Notes under the pieces: generated by a model
What the model was told of the DNA's origin: nothing
The model's input: only the letters and a program-made list of their open reading frames with translations
The model's database searches: none
Translations under genes and position numbers: made by a program
DNA from: Tubulanus polymorphus
Taxonomy: Eukaryota; Nemertea; Palaeonemertea; Tubulaniformes; Tubulanidae
Assembly: GCF_964204645.1 (NCBI RefSeq)
Contig: NC_134030.1
Span: 5,826,278 to 5,890,277, forward strand
Length of the DNA stretch: 64,000 bases
Direction: 5' to 3'
Shown here: positions 29,949 through 41,534 of the stretch, in pieces
Numbering within the stretch: position 1 is the stretch's first letter
Layout of the letters: each line of letters starts with the position of its first letter

Positions 29949-30046
29949 TAGTTACATGTTAGTAACCTAATCGTTCGTGGTAAGCTTTTATAATCGGATG
30001 TGCTTAATCCGATCGTGAAACTAAACCACAGACAGGTTACTGACTA
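29949..30046 (+). mobile_element. short MITE, TAGT..GGTTACTGACTA family
   Basis: Shares taacctaatcg, ggtaagcttttataatcgga, gatcgtgaaactaaaccaca and ggttactgacta with elements at 40873-40990 and 59196-60041. The left end is duplicated or rearranged (tagttacatgttagtaacc). It abuts a fragment of the tRNA-like SINE core at 30047-30083, which suggests that the MITE landed in a SINE. Confidence 0.7.
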
Positions 30047-30083
30047 GATGCCATCAGGTTCGAATCCCTGCTGGGGTAGGATG
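30047..30083 (+). mobile_element. SINE fragment next to the B3GALT exon
   Basis: A 37-base stretch beginning gatgccatcaggttcgaatc and ending gctggggtaggatg is nearly identical to the B-box part of the SINE at 28371-28408. The upstream part is replaced by the neighbouring MITE. Confidence 0.6.
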
Positions 30084-30138
30084 GATAAAGCAATTAGAGT
30101 TTTAACTTCGGCTACTACTTATTTTGTGTTTTTGCAGG

Positions 30139-31242
30139 ATGTCGTGTGTAGCTGCCTGTTCGTCACGACGGATATTTGTGAAATGTTTTGCAGTTTTAAT
30201 CGCCGTGCACGTAGCTGCGTACATTATCTACGTAAACTATCCAAACATAGCCAACACCGGAGCGATATACAGCGGCAAAATTTACAAACACTTTTTCGTG
30301 AATGTGGCACATAATTCTACATTTAGTGTGACGAATCAGAGTAGGCCTACAGAGAGTGACGCTCGTATTAAACATGTCATACCATATCTTCGACAAGTAA
30401 ACGCTTCTCGTCGAATCAAGCGACGTTTTGAGTTTTCTTCACGTTGCGGTGGTGTTTGCGACGATAAAGTCGGTTTAGTTGTTATTGTTACAACTTCGGT
30501 AACGAACGTCGAGCGAAGGGAAGCGATACGGAATACTTGGGCTTCCACTGCCGTACTTAACAGCAATTCCGTCCCGGTGCGTTTCTGCTTTATCGTCGGC
30601 ACGGTATCCGACGAAAAACCGATGAAAGCGCTTCGAACTGAAAGCCAGTCGCATGGAGACATAATCCAAGCTAATTTCGTCGATACATATCGCAATCTGA
30701 CTATGAAATCGTTAGCTCTTCTTGAATGGGTCGACCGATTTTGTCCGGCCGTGAAATTCGTCTTGAAATCGGACGACGATACGCTCGTCAATGTTTCGCT
30801 TTTGCTACGTGAAATCAACAAGGTTCGGGCTAGTTCGTTCTTCTTTTGTCGTGTGCATTCAGGTGCTCCCGTTGTTCGCAACAAAAACGACAAATGGTTC
30901 GTATCCCTTGCTGAATATCGCGGCATCCACTACCCAACGTATTGCTCTGGAAGTGCCTATTCGCTCACAGGAGATATCGTCCGTGATTTACTCGAGAAAT
31001 CGCTGGAAAGTCCGCTGTTTTGGTTAGAGGATGTATACATATCTGGCATCTTGCCACGAAAGATCAACGTCAACCATGTGTCTACCAGTTTGATGCATTT
31101 TTGGCGCGAGGACCCTGAGCCATGTTCGTTGCGTCACCAAATCGTCTCTCATCGGATTACTGCGCAAGAACTCATCAAAGTATGGAAGCAAATACATGAT
31201 CCCCAACTAAGTTGCCCCATACAAAAAACACAACCTGCATAG
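30139..31242 (+). CDS. beta-1,3-galactosyltransferase family (GT31)
   Basis: A 367-residue type II Golgi glycosyltransferase in one coding exon, as is usual for this family. A short cytoplasmic N-terminus precedes a signal anchor (about 12-32, CFAVLIAVHVAAYIIYV). The catalytic domain has ERREAIRNTWAS (125-136), RFCFIVGT (148-155), GDIIQANFVDTYRNLTMKS (173-191), FVLKSDDDTLVN with the metal-binding DDD (212-214), YPTYCSGSAYSLTGDI (265-280) and LEDVYISGI (296-304). It would transfer Gal or GlcNAc in beta-1,3 linkage from a UDP-sugar; the exact acceptor is unknown. The start at 30139 follows acceptor tttttgcag (ends 30137). An in-frame ATG at 30124 lies inside the intron and is rejected. Confidence 0.92.
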   Translation: MSCVAACSSRRIFVKCFAVLIAVHVAAYIIYVNYPNIANTGAIYSGKIYKHFFVNVAHNSTFSVTNQSRPTESDARIKHVIPYLRQVNASRRIKRRFEFSSRCGGVCDDKVGLVVIVTTSVTNVERREAIRNTWASTAVLNSNSVPVRFCFIVGTVSDEKPMKALRTESQSHGDIIQANFVDTYRNLTMKSLALLEWVDRFCPAVKFVLKSDDDTLVNVSLLLREINKVRASSFFFCRVHSGAPVVRNKNDKWFVSLAEYRGIHYPTYCSGSAYSLTGDIVRDLLEKSLESPLFWLEDVYISGILPRKINVNHVSTSLMHFWREDPEPCSLRHQIVSHRITAQELIKVWKQIHDPQLSCPIQKTQPA

Positions 31243-31844
31243 AGAATCGAGCGTTCTTAATCCGTGGGAACATTTGCTATGTTAGTTATCCAAGTTAAAC
31301 TCGAGAGCAGTTTAACTTCAATTCTGGAGTCAAATAACGATCATTTGAGTTAAATGGCTTTTTAATTCCTGGGATTCCGTCATGCGACATTCCGCCAAAA
31401 ATGCACAGTCCTAAGTATGGCCATGGATGATGGACTCGAGAACGCGAGCGAGTTTTAAAAAGACTCCATTGTATGGCGCAACGGTGGACTGTATCCGTAC
31501 TCTGAACATGTTTTCTTGTTATTGAGAACCCTTATCTGATCTGAGAATTGAAGAGATTTCCATTGTCATGCCTCTCGAGATGAAGAGGGCATTTTAATTG
31601 ACTTGGTGGATTTACGATCAGTATGCTGAAAAATCTCTCCAAAAATGGATTTATACTTCATTTGTTTATACTTCTGTATCAGCTTGTATTAGAAACACAC
31701 GTAATGTATTGTTATTAAATGAATGCGCCATTTATTTCCAGTGTTTATAATGATGATATAATGGGAATTATATAACCATATTATGTATATATTTGCTATA
31801 AAATGAGTATAGTTTCAATTCTATACACGAGCAAGCGAAACGAA

Positions 31845-31850
31845 AATAAA
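31845..31850 (+). terminator. poly(A) signal of the galactosyltransferase gene
   Basis: AATAAA about 600 bases after the stop, with a second copy a few bases on (aaaaataaa). It is the most plausible 3' end before the intergenic gap. Confidence 0.45.
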
Positions 31851-33290
31851 AAATAAACCGTCATCGTTATTTCTGAACTAAAAGTGGGAATCGACGCTCA
31901 TCATCTTTGGGTCAAAAAAGCTGTAATCCTCTTTCAATGTAAATGACAACAGACTGAATCTTCTATGGCGCCATGGCGTCAGAGACGCGTAATCCATTAT
32001 GGTTAAGTTCATCCATCCAAGCCATCCAACTAGACCCGTAACGGACTACGCGACAGGGGAGAGAGGGAATACTTCAATGCTGATTGGAAGTATTACCGCT
32101 CCCTCGTACTACGATTGAAATTTAGTTTTTGGCAATAACTTCTGACAGAGGACGTTCGAAATGCCATAGATCACCACCGTGGCCTGGTGAAAAAATCCGT
32201 TGACCCCAATACCATTTGTACTACCCCTTAGTCCAGCGGGCTCATCACTTTCCATCCATTCATCCGTCCGTTATTCTGTCTGTAGACGGAATCCAGTTAT
32301 TTCGGGAAGCTTTGACGCTTGGGTTGTCTTGGTGGGTTTATGCAGGAGTTTCACGCTATTGATTACCGGTACATTAATTCGCCAGGGGTAAGGAATATTG
32401 AATTGTCAAGGATCTCTTCACCAAGTGAGTATGGCCTAATAGGCCCTAAATATGTTTGCGCCAGACTTCGTCCGCAGAGAGAGTCTCACGAAGGGAGCAC
32501 ACAGAAATTTGTCACTGCGATAAACATTTCATTCACACTCGAAAAACATAATGTACAAAGTAATCTTAAAATATAACAAAAGAAAATCTGTCTGCAATGA
32601 TTGATGCGCTTATTGTACAATATATTAAATTGAATTTAGTATGCGCTATAGTGTTGAATTGAATTGTTCTGGATCGGGGCTGTGTTCTGATGACATGGTA
32701 TTAATTGGAAGAAAAATTCAATTATATTGTATTCAAATAGCTAAATTCCTTCATCAAATATATACTAGTAATTTTTCTTTTATAAGCGAGACAAATACGA
32801 ATGAAACTGACTAAAAAGAGAAAATAAAGTACAAAAAATTCATTTATCAGCTAAACCTATTATCTTCTTATCTTCCCAACCCAGTACCGTACAGTGCTGC
32901 CATCTCGGACTAGAAATGGCTTCCTCATCCTCGACTTCGGTACTATTAAAATATTGTTAAAAATCGACTCTCTCTAGGGACTTCGGACCCAAATTAGATA
33001 AAGAATTAAGATGTAAGTAAACCACAAAACAAGCACTGGTATTTGGCAGGAGGCACACGGCGTAGTTTATCGATGTCAACCCCCAAGAAATTGCTATCAG
33101 TATCAATATTATTCTGTCTGCTCTGCCCTGGTTCTACTTTCTTCTATCTATCATTATCAATCATTCGAATCAATGCATGCAACGAACGTTGACGGAGTCG
33201 GGATTTATCCCCCCTCCCTCCAAGAGCCCAAACAACATGCCGACGCCAATGGCAATTAATCTTTCTAAACTAAGAATATCTATTCTCGTT
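31851..33290. other. intergenic, no gene recognised
   Basis: No coding exon seen. A cttcttctat-type pyrimidine tract and a splice acceptor (tcgttttcag, ends 33296) lead into the next gene, so a 5' UTR exon of TLCD5 may lie here. Confidence 0.4.
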
Positions 33291-33303
33291 TTCAGTCAGT
33301 AAA

Positions 33304-35357
33304 ATGCGGGTGAATGCCACCAGTACGGAAGCTGTGTGCGGAGTTGGTTGTTATTTGTTCGTATGGAGCGTATTTTACAAGATTCTGCGTTACGTCAGTC
33401 CGCAGCGTTCACGAGAATGGCACTGTCGAACTATCACGATGATTCATGCTATTGTCGTTGTCTGTTTGTCAGCGTGGTGCGCTTTTGTACAAGGTCCCTG
33501 GCCATTTACCGATCCTGGTAGGTTCAATGGAATACATATATATATATAAAAAAGATCGATGAAAGTATGACAATTTTCCTTGAAAACCTGCAGCCATTTT
33601 GGTTTCAACAGCGCCAGTTTTTAGGGCTGCAGATGTTAAGAGTAATACCATGACTTAAGGACTAATGCTACTGTATTAGAGTGTATGTCTATTTCAACTT
33701 GTTTCAACAGACATATTATCTGTGGTATTGCTCAATAGTCAGTGTTGTTAGCCCCTTTGGGACTTCAGGCATCACAGCTGGATGTTGCATTCACCTTTCC
33801 CCCTCTGTCCATCCAAATATTTTAGGAAGTTTTGAAGAGGCTTCAATGTCTTAATATTTTAGTTTAAATGTATGTCTCTACCCTAGACAGCCCAACAACT
33901 GGCCCGATCAGAATCAATTGATCATTTTTGTTCGCCGCAATCAGCACCTGTTTTTTGTTGCTCTATTACAGGTGGCCCAAACACTCCGCTACAAGAACTG
34001 ACAATTATGATTTGTCTCGGTTACTTTTTGTTTGATTTTGCCTGGTGTTTGCTCAATGGTACTGAAGGTAGGTAGAGAGGGTATATATACCACGCTCCCA
34101 TGAAGTGGTATATATCATATATATATCATAGATCGCACTCAATCAAATAGATGACCTCTGCACCAAAATTTTCTGTAGACAGGATTCATTTAAACTGCAG
34201 GGGTTGCTCAAAATAATATGTCCCTCTCAAGCTTCACATTAAAAAAATTAAGGCTATGAACATTCTAGCAATTTCAGGAATTAAAAAATGCCTTCGACGC
34301 TTGGTGGATGCAGTGCAAAGTATTTCCGCTTTTATTAATTCTGACCCCCCCTTTAAAAAATTCTAGTGAAGCCACTGATGATATCTCCTTTTACTTCCTT
34401 CCATTTGATTTTCAAATCTTCAATGGGGAAGTTCATTAAAAATGAACTAATTTAGAAAAATGAAGACCTACCAGTACTGTTCATTGCCATTTGGTGGGAT
34501 TGCTGGTTTCGCGGGTTCCCCATTTAAAATGTGCTTATTAGGACTCCAGAGTCGGTAGTTAACTCACAACTTAAGAACTCGTACGTTCCACTGACTGATG
34601 GGTTTCGTGAAAAAGTAAGTTTAGAATGGTTCTTGTTGTTCTCATTCAACTCAAATAAGCTAATATCAAGCAAAAATAACCCAAACATGAGTTCGAAGCT
34701 TTTTTGTGGAACTCGTTTCTGAGCTCTATCAAAAAATGATTATCTGCATTTGATGAATCCTGACCTGTCGGTAGAATATCGATCTTTACCTTCTTCTACA
34801 CAACCCTTTTCTCCATTGTGTGTGTGTGTCATCGTGTCAATGTGAAAAATTTGCTCATATCATATCTGTTTGTAGGTATAGTGATGCTGTGTCACCATAT
34901 TGTTAGCATAATCGGCCTGGTCAGTGGTGTATCACTGGGCATCGGAGCCACAGAGCTAACAGCCGCCATTATGGCGTTGGAATGCACGAATCCTTTGCTT
35001 CAAATCCGGTGGTTTCTACGGGAAAGCGGGTGCAAAGCGAGCTTTAGCGCTAAAATCGTAGACGTTTTTTTCGTCATATCATTCGGCCTGATGCGCATCG
35101 TTTTCGGTACATATTTCATGTACTGTTACCTGCGACACCCGCGTCCCATCCTGGTCGGGCGCGTCGGGCTCAGCGTGTTGTACGTAATCAGCTGGATTTT
35201 CTGGTTGCAGATATTGCGATTTAGCTTTCGACGGGTAACCGTAGGTTACGGAGGCCGCAACGTCGACGACACTAAAACCAACGGAATGGCTTCACAGCGC
35301 AACAATAATAGTTCAACTTCGGGCCGCGTGGTGGCGGATGATTCGAAAAGTTTATAA
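33304..35357 (+). CDS. TLCD5: TLC domain protein 5 (TMEM136-like), isoform with exon 3a
   Basis: Coding exons 33304-33517, 33972-34067 and 34876-35357 join in phase 1 to give 263 aa. The constant N-terminal part carries REWHCRTITMIHAIVVV (37-53), the stretch FVQGPWPFTDPGGPNTPLQE across the first junction, and LGYFLFDFAWCLL, all typical of TLCD5/TMEM136. Exon 3a adds CHHIVSIIGL (with HH 110-111), CTNPLLQIRWFLRE and SWIFWLQILRFSFRR plus a hydrophilic Asn/Ser-rich tail. TLC proteins are multi-pass ER or plasma-membrane proteins tied to lipid composition; TLCD5's own substrate is not established. The start follows an acceptor ending 33296. Poly(A) signal AATAAA lies at 35580-35585. Two further copies of the terminal exon follow downstream. 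Confidence 0.88.
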
Positions 35358-35579
35358 TCGATACAGCGAAGCGAACTTAATCCCGTTCACTTCTGGATTA
35401 TACTCGCGCGGATTAAGCTGGTTTGGCTGTATTATTTTCCCTTCACAGTGTTCTCCACACCAGGTTTTAGAGGGGCGCCTAGATCCCTTACAGCCTCCCC
35501 TTATAAAATATCCGATGCTCGTACCAGAAGATCGCACCAAAATCAAGCTTAAGTTTCTGTATTTTTTTGGGGGGGACCG

Positions 35580-35585
35580 AATAAA
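35580..35585 (+). terminator. poly(A) signal after TLCD5 exon 3a
   Basis: AATAAA 223 bases past the exon 3a stop. I did not find a canonical AATAAA close behind exons 3b or 3c, which would need variant signals. Confidence 0.5.
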
Positions 35586-35759
35586 GTCTTGCTACTTCAG
35601 CAGTTACGATGTCATACCCTTTAAAATTCCAGCGTATGGGGAACACTGCTTCGGATTATTTCTAATCGTTGTAGTTCTGGAACCGGTTCCATTATTGTCG
35701 ATTTCGAATTTTACTCAAATTTCAATAAGTCTTCAATTGAATACTGACTTTTAACTCCT

Positions 35760-37322
35760 TTTTGGAGAGACAACGATGGAATTTGGTCCGGTCTTTCTTT
35801 CTCTGATGAGTTACAATTGATTTTATTTTTACATTCCCTGTATCACTTTTATGTTCAATACTTATAATTTCTCATACAATCGATCCCTATGAAATCTTGA
35901 TGTCTAATGATTGCTTGCGAATGACCTTGATTTGGTATTCCATTACTTTCTGGTGTAGATGAATCATTTAAGTGTTAATGCCGTATGCTACACCTTACTC
36001 GGTGGTAGAAAACAATCTCGTGAACCAGAGTTCAATAGCAGTTTTTTGAGTTGACGACTTGGCACCGAGCGTAGATCAGTATACTGTATAAACTAGATTG
36101 TTGCACTATGGCCTAGTGCGTGTTGTACTTAACATATTTTAGAAATTGCTTTTTACCTAATATTGGTTTTTTGTACACATGTATGGAGTACTTTATTTTG
36201 AACTTATTAAGTTATTTGATTAAATGGAAGATAAATTATTTGCAGAGTATTCAAAATATTCTGGAACACCGCAGAGTAAAACTAATCATTTCTTAGCATT
36301 TGATTGACAACTCCAAGAGACATTTTATACGCTATTCCATCACTAATTGGTCATCCATTTTTGTCATATATAAAGTAATTGTACACAGTAAATCAACGAA
36401 ATGTACACCGCATCAATGATCATATTTTTGGTCAAGCTCACAACCTTTTTCCGTCCTATCAACAAACATATGTATAAACATTTTTCTATTTTGTTACTAA
36501 ACACTATTTTCTCGGTAATGAATTCTTTTTGATGAAGTTCGAATCTATACCAAAAAATGTGATGAATATGTGCTAAACTTAAAATGTGCTGAGAAGATGT
36601 AGAAGTGTAGGTCGATACAGTTGAACCTCCTTATGATGAACCTCAGTGGACTAAAAGCTACGTTTGTTAGGTTGAAAAAAGAAAAGATACTAGCTTCTGG
36701 TCACATGATGAGGTTCCGCTTCTATTCTCTATGAATTATTGAAACAAAATTTTAATTTATACACCAATGATTATGATGTGGTTGGGGGTTATTGATTATT
36801 GTAACACTTATGATTATTCTCAATAATTTTTCAAGATTTTAATTATGTACTGGTATCAACAGATAACATGTGCTTGTAGTTTTGTTAATATGGTGGAACT
36901 TGCTTAACTCGGATCATTCAGGCCAATGAAAGTTCATCAACTGTGATCTTTAGGTTATCCATACATCAATTAATTGACGAATTGATACCCGAAAGTGCTA
37001 GAGATGATTTCAAAATCTTAAAGAATTCCATCTCAGTGTGTTGAATAACAGGCATACCTGCTATAGTTACTTGTTAATATTTCACTATGTTTGACAGGCG
37101 CTTCCATCTTTCAATAGAAACGAATTTCTTCTTCAATACACCGCGATGCAGTGTACTAGCAAAGTCCATCGCCGATGTATACACTGCACTGCGGTGTAGA
37201 CGCACTGAAAGGGTTAAACTGATCCGAATTAAGCAGGTTTGACAATATCCATAGACGTAGCCAACTCACTCGCTTTTTAACTTACAATTCATCACGCTTT
37301 TGTATTGTATATCTGTTTCTAG
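35760..37322. other. spacer between alternative TLCD5 terminal exons
   Basis: I searched this for copies of the constant exons (REWHC and PNTPLQ coding) on the plus strand and saw none, nor any other exon. It ends in acceptor tctgtttctag before exon 3b. Confidence 0.5.
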
Positions 37323-37750
37323 GCACTCTGATGTTATTTCACCACGTGATGAGCATTATTGGGCTGTCGACCATACTATCGATCGGTACAAGCGCCGCCG
37401 AAGTGACCATCTGCATTCTAGCATCAGAAATAACTAATCCGTTCCTTCAAATTCGCTGGTTTTTACGCGAATGCGGACTGAAAGCTTCACTCGGCGCAAA
37501 AATCAACGACGTCGTTTTCGTGCTGTTGTTCGGCCAGTTTCGAATCGCGTTCGGCTCGTATTTCATGTATTACTATCTGAAAGACCCTCGTCCGATTCAA
37601 TTCGTGCGTTTCGGGCTCGGTATGCTCTACGTCGTTAGCTGGCTGTTCTGGATTCAAATCGTGAATTTTTCGTATCGAAAAATTACTCGCGGTTACAACG
37701 ACGACTATTCGTCTAGATCTCGCGACGATGTGAACTCTAAAACCCTTTGA
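37323..37750 (+). CDS. TLCD5: TLCD5 alternative terminal exon 3b
   Basis: Opens after acceptor gtttctag in the same phase (G|GC) as exon 3a and encodes LFHHVMSIIGL, ITNPFLQIRWFLRECG, FGSYFMYYYLKDPRP, SWLFWIQIVNFSYRK and its own stop. Spliced to exons 1-2 it gives 245 aa, the same length as human TMEM136. It is more like exon 3a than 3c (for example WFLREsG/cGxKAS in both). It has no ATG-initiated N-terminal half of its own; its first Met is inside a TM helix. I read it as an alternative last exon, though a separate gene with lost 5' exons is possible. Confidence 0.82.
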
Positions 37751-38555
37751 TCTCGGTGAATGGGGTACCGGCGATGCTACTGATTCCCAACAGAATCCGC
37801 TGGATTTTTTCTTGAACTCGAATCAAAATCTAATGATATTTTCTCAAATTCTATGTACATGTATTATGTACAGAATCATGCCTCTGTGATCTCTAAAAGA
37901 ACTCATGAGATCTAAGGTAATCTGCATAGATGCGTGATTTGACGGATTTTTTTTTTGAAAGAATGGAAATTGGGATCAACGTTTGTCGTTAGTTTAAAAT
38001 GAACCGATCTTGATTGAGTACCTCTGATATCTTTGAGGTACCATGCGACTAGATAACTAGCGTGCCAGTGTACCCCGTTTTCTGTAAACCCCGGTGTCTA
38101 CCTGTACTAATGCAATGCAATCGCGTGCTAATTTATTTTGAGGTGCTGACCAATGTAATTTCACTAATCGAACGGAATATCAAATAGATGACTGCCTCAT
38201 AAATCTCCATATCATCCAACAACTCCTGGATGTCATGAAGAGATTTGTGATGGAAGGTCTATATTTTTATTTTCTGATCAGGATTTAAGTCATCAGTTAT
38301 GGTTTCGTTCTTTTAGTATGCGTGGTAGGAAGCAAGGGCATATTTTTCAGTAGTAATCCATTTATCCCTGTCGTCAGTCTTCACGGATTCCTTAATGAAT
38401 TTATTTGCTTTATTAACAAACTCTCTTTTAAAGTTTAGATTTTTACTTGCACTAGTGAAATAACCAGGCAGCAATGGTTTCACCACAAATTTTGGTGTAT
38501 TCGGTCAAAGTTGAACATTAAGTGATGCACTGTTTTTGTTTTATGTTTGTTTTAG

Positions 38556-39085
38556 GTGCGTTGATGTTGGTTCATCACGTCATGAGCATCGTCGGTCTGT
38601 CTGTGATCCTCGGTCGCGGTTATTCCGGTACGGAGCTGACCGCTTCGATTTTCGGCTCGGAATTTACGAATCCGTTGTTACAGACGCGCTGGTTTCTACG
38701 GCAGTCCGGCCGCCGGGACTCGTTAACGGCGCGCGTCGTCGATGTCGCGTTCATGACGTTGTTCGGCTTCCTGCGCATCGGAATCGGATCAAATTTGCTA
38801 TACTGCTATTTAACACACCCGCGTCCGGACTGGATCGGTCGCTCGGGCGGTATCAGTTTATACGTTGTTAGTTGGAAGTTTTGGTTGCACATCTTACGTT
38901 ACGCGTTTCGGAAACATTTCACCAAAAACATGAAACTACCCCCGACGAGGGTGGCGGCGGCTGACACGTGCTCCTATTCGGAGAACGGATGTGCCAATAA
39001 TTCTTTGCATCAAAAACCTTTCGAATCACCTGTCCATGACACTCGAAAGCGTAACATCGCATCTGGAGATGCTGATCGAAATTAA
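38556..39085 (+). CDS. TLCD5: TLCD5 alternative terminal exon 3c
   Basis: Opens after acceptor tttgttttag in the shared phase (G|GT) and encodes LVHHVMSIVGL, YSGTELTASIFGSEFTNPLL, TRWFLRQSGRRDSL, SWKFWLHILRYAFRK and a longer hydrophilic tail with stop at 39085. Joined to exons 1-2 it gives 279 aa. GTELTA..FGSE.TNPLL is closest to the vertebrate protein, so this may be the ancestral exon. No N-terminal half lies between it and exon 3b. Confidence 0.82.
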
Positions 39086-40733
39086 ATCCAAAAGTGCACA
39101 GTACAAGTGTATATATATTATACATATATTATATTTCTATTTTTGGTACCTCTGTATATGGATATACTCTGTAACTCAAAGATACAGTTTATGTTCAGAC
39201 CAAAAAATCAAAATGTATGACCGATATCTGCTTCATGGTTGTGCAATATTAACTTAATCGTTTTATTTACTGCGTTTAGAATCCGCCTCGTTGCCCGCCG
39301 AGATTATATATATGCCTTTGCTTCTGTGGCCATACTGCTAGTGATGAAAGGGCTTCAGTCGCCGCCTAGGCCTCATCCTACTATACAAGTGCTTTCAATC
39401 GGGTTGTATGTGTCGTTTATTGCAAGCACAATTTATTGTAATGCACAGTCAAACCCACTTAATCTGGATCAGTTAAATCTGGATTTTGATCCATTCCGGA
39501 CATTATTTATGGTCCACCTGTAGATGGGATTCCTCATAAGCCACACTCTGACTTAACCTGTTCCAAATGTTGACCCATTTAGAATGGTCTAACTTGTGAA
39601 TGCGCCTATAGACTGGATTGATTTCATCGGTTCCAACAGATTAAAAGGGTTTGTACATCGATTCATAAAAACCTGGCCCCTCAGTCTTGATTTTCTTTCA
39701 ATTGCACAAGTCCTAGTAACACATTTTGTATAAAATCATGAGTTTATACGAAGATGTTACCCCAAATGATTTTATTTTGGTCGCTTTTCAGCTTTTTTAT
39801 CCTTTTCTAACATTATAACATTTTGCACGACAGTACATGCACTCTCTGCACTAACCAGATCTCATTGAGTTTTCCTGACTTGTGTTATAACCCAATTGCA
39901 TTGGGCATTCCTTCATTGGTAAATATAAGGTCAGATGATAGTTTTCAAGGTAACGTAGTCAAATATTACTTGGGCAAAGTGGAGTTTACTATTTCTGTTT
40001 ACACCTCTACTGTACTGTTTGCTTCATCTGCTTTTTAAACAGTTTTCGACGTATTTTAGTTTATACTCTATTATTGAATTTAATTTGTGTAAGGTTTTTT
40101 TTGAGTTGTTTATGAGATGTTGATTGTTAACTGTATTCCTATGCATCGAGGGAGTGAATGACACATTCGAAAACTGAACGACGATGAATGCTCTGAATCG
40201 GCCAACAGAGCTGTAAAATTCCTCCCTAAATTAGCAACCAGTAACCTGATGTGCGGGTACTTTTCTCCCAACGGAGTCACAGTATTTGTCTTAAATCTGC
40301 TGTGTAAATAAGATAGATTCATCTAAGCTTTGTTATAGATCTCAACTGAAGATTAAATTATTATCAATTATCTGCACTGTATGTAGAGGATGGTTTTCAC
40401 GCTTTTAAATAGTTGACAGATTTGAGTTGCAAACTCTGGCAAACCAACAACTGTAAAATTGGTCTTGTTGATTGAGCTTTATTATACATTTTATAATTAG
40501 GAATATGTGGAACCACAAATTTCCAAATGTTTGTCAACTTTTCTATACAAATATATAGTAGAAACTTGTGTCCTTTTGTAAAGAAAAATCTAATCAAGGT
40601 GAAAAGTAATGATAAGATTTGTTATTTGAATCAAAAGAATTTGTTGTTGTTTTGTTGAATTTCACTATCGAGGAAATTGACTAAACAAACATGCTACAAA
40701 GTATTCCCTACGATGACCATTAATGAGGATATA
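39086..40733. other. 3' flank of TLCD5, no further gene recognised
   Basis: Holds the exon 3c 3' UTR. A short open frame near 39280-39520 follows an acceptor-like tgcgtttag and is partly hydrophobic (AFASVAILLVMKGLQSPP), but it has no donor, no TLC motifs and no recognisable family, so I leave it uncalled. Confidence 0.4.
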
Positions 40734-40866
40734 CAGTGAACCCTGATATACCGCCCCCAGGTTTTCTCAATGTACATCTCTATACAAATACATACATAGT
40801 AAAACACCCCCCGATATACCGCCAAAATCGTTCTGCGCCGATGTGGGCAGTCTTTCGGGGCTGACT
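40734..40866. mobile_element. MITE, TA-flanked CAGTGAACC..ATATACCGCC family
   Basis: Starts TA|CAGTGAACCCTGATATACCG and carries an internal inverted second copy of cgatataccgcc near 40811, then cgccgatgtgggc. The right end is degraded, or overwritten by the adjacent element at 40873. The same family is intact at 49792-49967. TA target and CAGT termini fit Tc1/mariner/pogo-type mobilisation. Confidence 0.7.
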
Positions 40867-40872
40867 AGGTGT

Positions 40873-40990
40873 TAGTCAGTAACCTGACTGTGGTTTAGTT
40901 TCACGATCGGATATTTTCACAAACCACATAAGTTGGTATAAGCCCATCCGATTATAAAAAGCTTACCACCAACGATTAGGTAACTAACTA
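40873..40990 (-). mobile_element. short MITE, TAGTCAGTAACC..GGTAACTAACTA
   Basis: The 118-bp reverse-orientation relative of the element at 59196-60041, with the ~730-bp interior missing: the two end segments meet at ataagttggtataagcccat. Direct repeats actaggtgt occur at 40864-40872 and 40987-40995, though the right copy overlaps the terminal repeat. Confidence 0.75.
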
Positions 40991-41333
40991 GGTGTAAGGT
41001 CAAACAGCCTCATGGAAAGATTTCATTTTCATTGTGAGATTTACTGTATTCACATAAGAGTTTTCATCAAATGGTTAAAACATGCTACTCCGTAGTGTCG
41101 CTGGTCCCCTGAACTACGGTTTTGTTTGGCGTTTCTTGGATTGCAAGTGTACAGCCACGACATCCATCTTCTTTATGAATCTGACATGTAATTCTACTGA
41201 AAGCTGGGAAAATGTGGTAGAACACTGTGCATCACGAGATAGCAACTCAAAATAGTGAATCACGCGATAAAAGCGAATATGTTAAAATTCTGACGACAAC
41301 AAAAACTGACAGCTATGTACATTTTAATAACCA

Positions 41334-41339
41334 TTTATT
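41334..41339 (-). terminator. poly(A) signal of eIF3f
   Basis: On the minus strand AATAAA lies about 200 bases past the eIF3f stop codon. Confidence 0.55.
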
Positions 41340-41534
41340 TTTCCGATCTATAAAACGATAATTTTTCATAACACTAGACACCTTGTAGTAGGTATTTATC
41401 AATTGGTCCATGATGCGCGTTATTCCAGAACTATGTAATATAACTGTATATATATAAGATGGCTGCTCCCCGGTGGTCGTATTGGTGATCTGTATACGAT
41501 ACAGATTAATGTTCACACGGTTCAGTTTTGAAGA

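Noticed and set aside
30124-30138. Five-codon N-terminal extension of the galactosyltransferase
   Set aside because: The bases are the tttttgcag acceptor itself; the next ATG follows it directly.
37323-39085. Three independent TLCD5 paralogues
   Set aside because: Copies 3b and 3c have no N-terminal exons or start codons before them; alternative terminal exons explain the layout better, though transcripts are needed.
39239-39523. Additional coding exon after TLCD5
   Set aside because: Partly hydrophobic frame after an acceptor-like site, but no donor, no family motif and AT-rich flanks.
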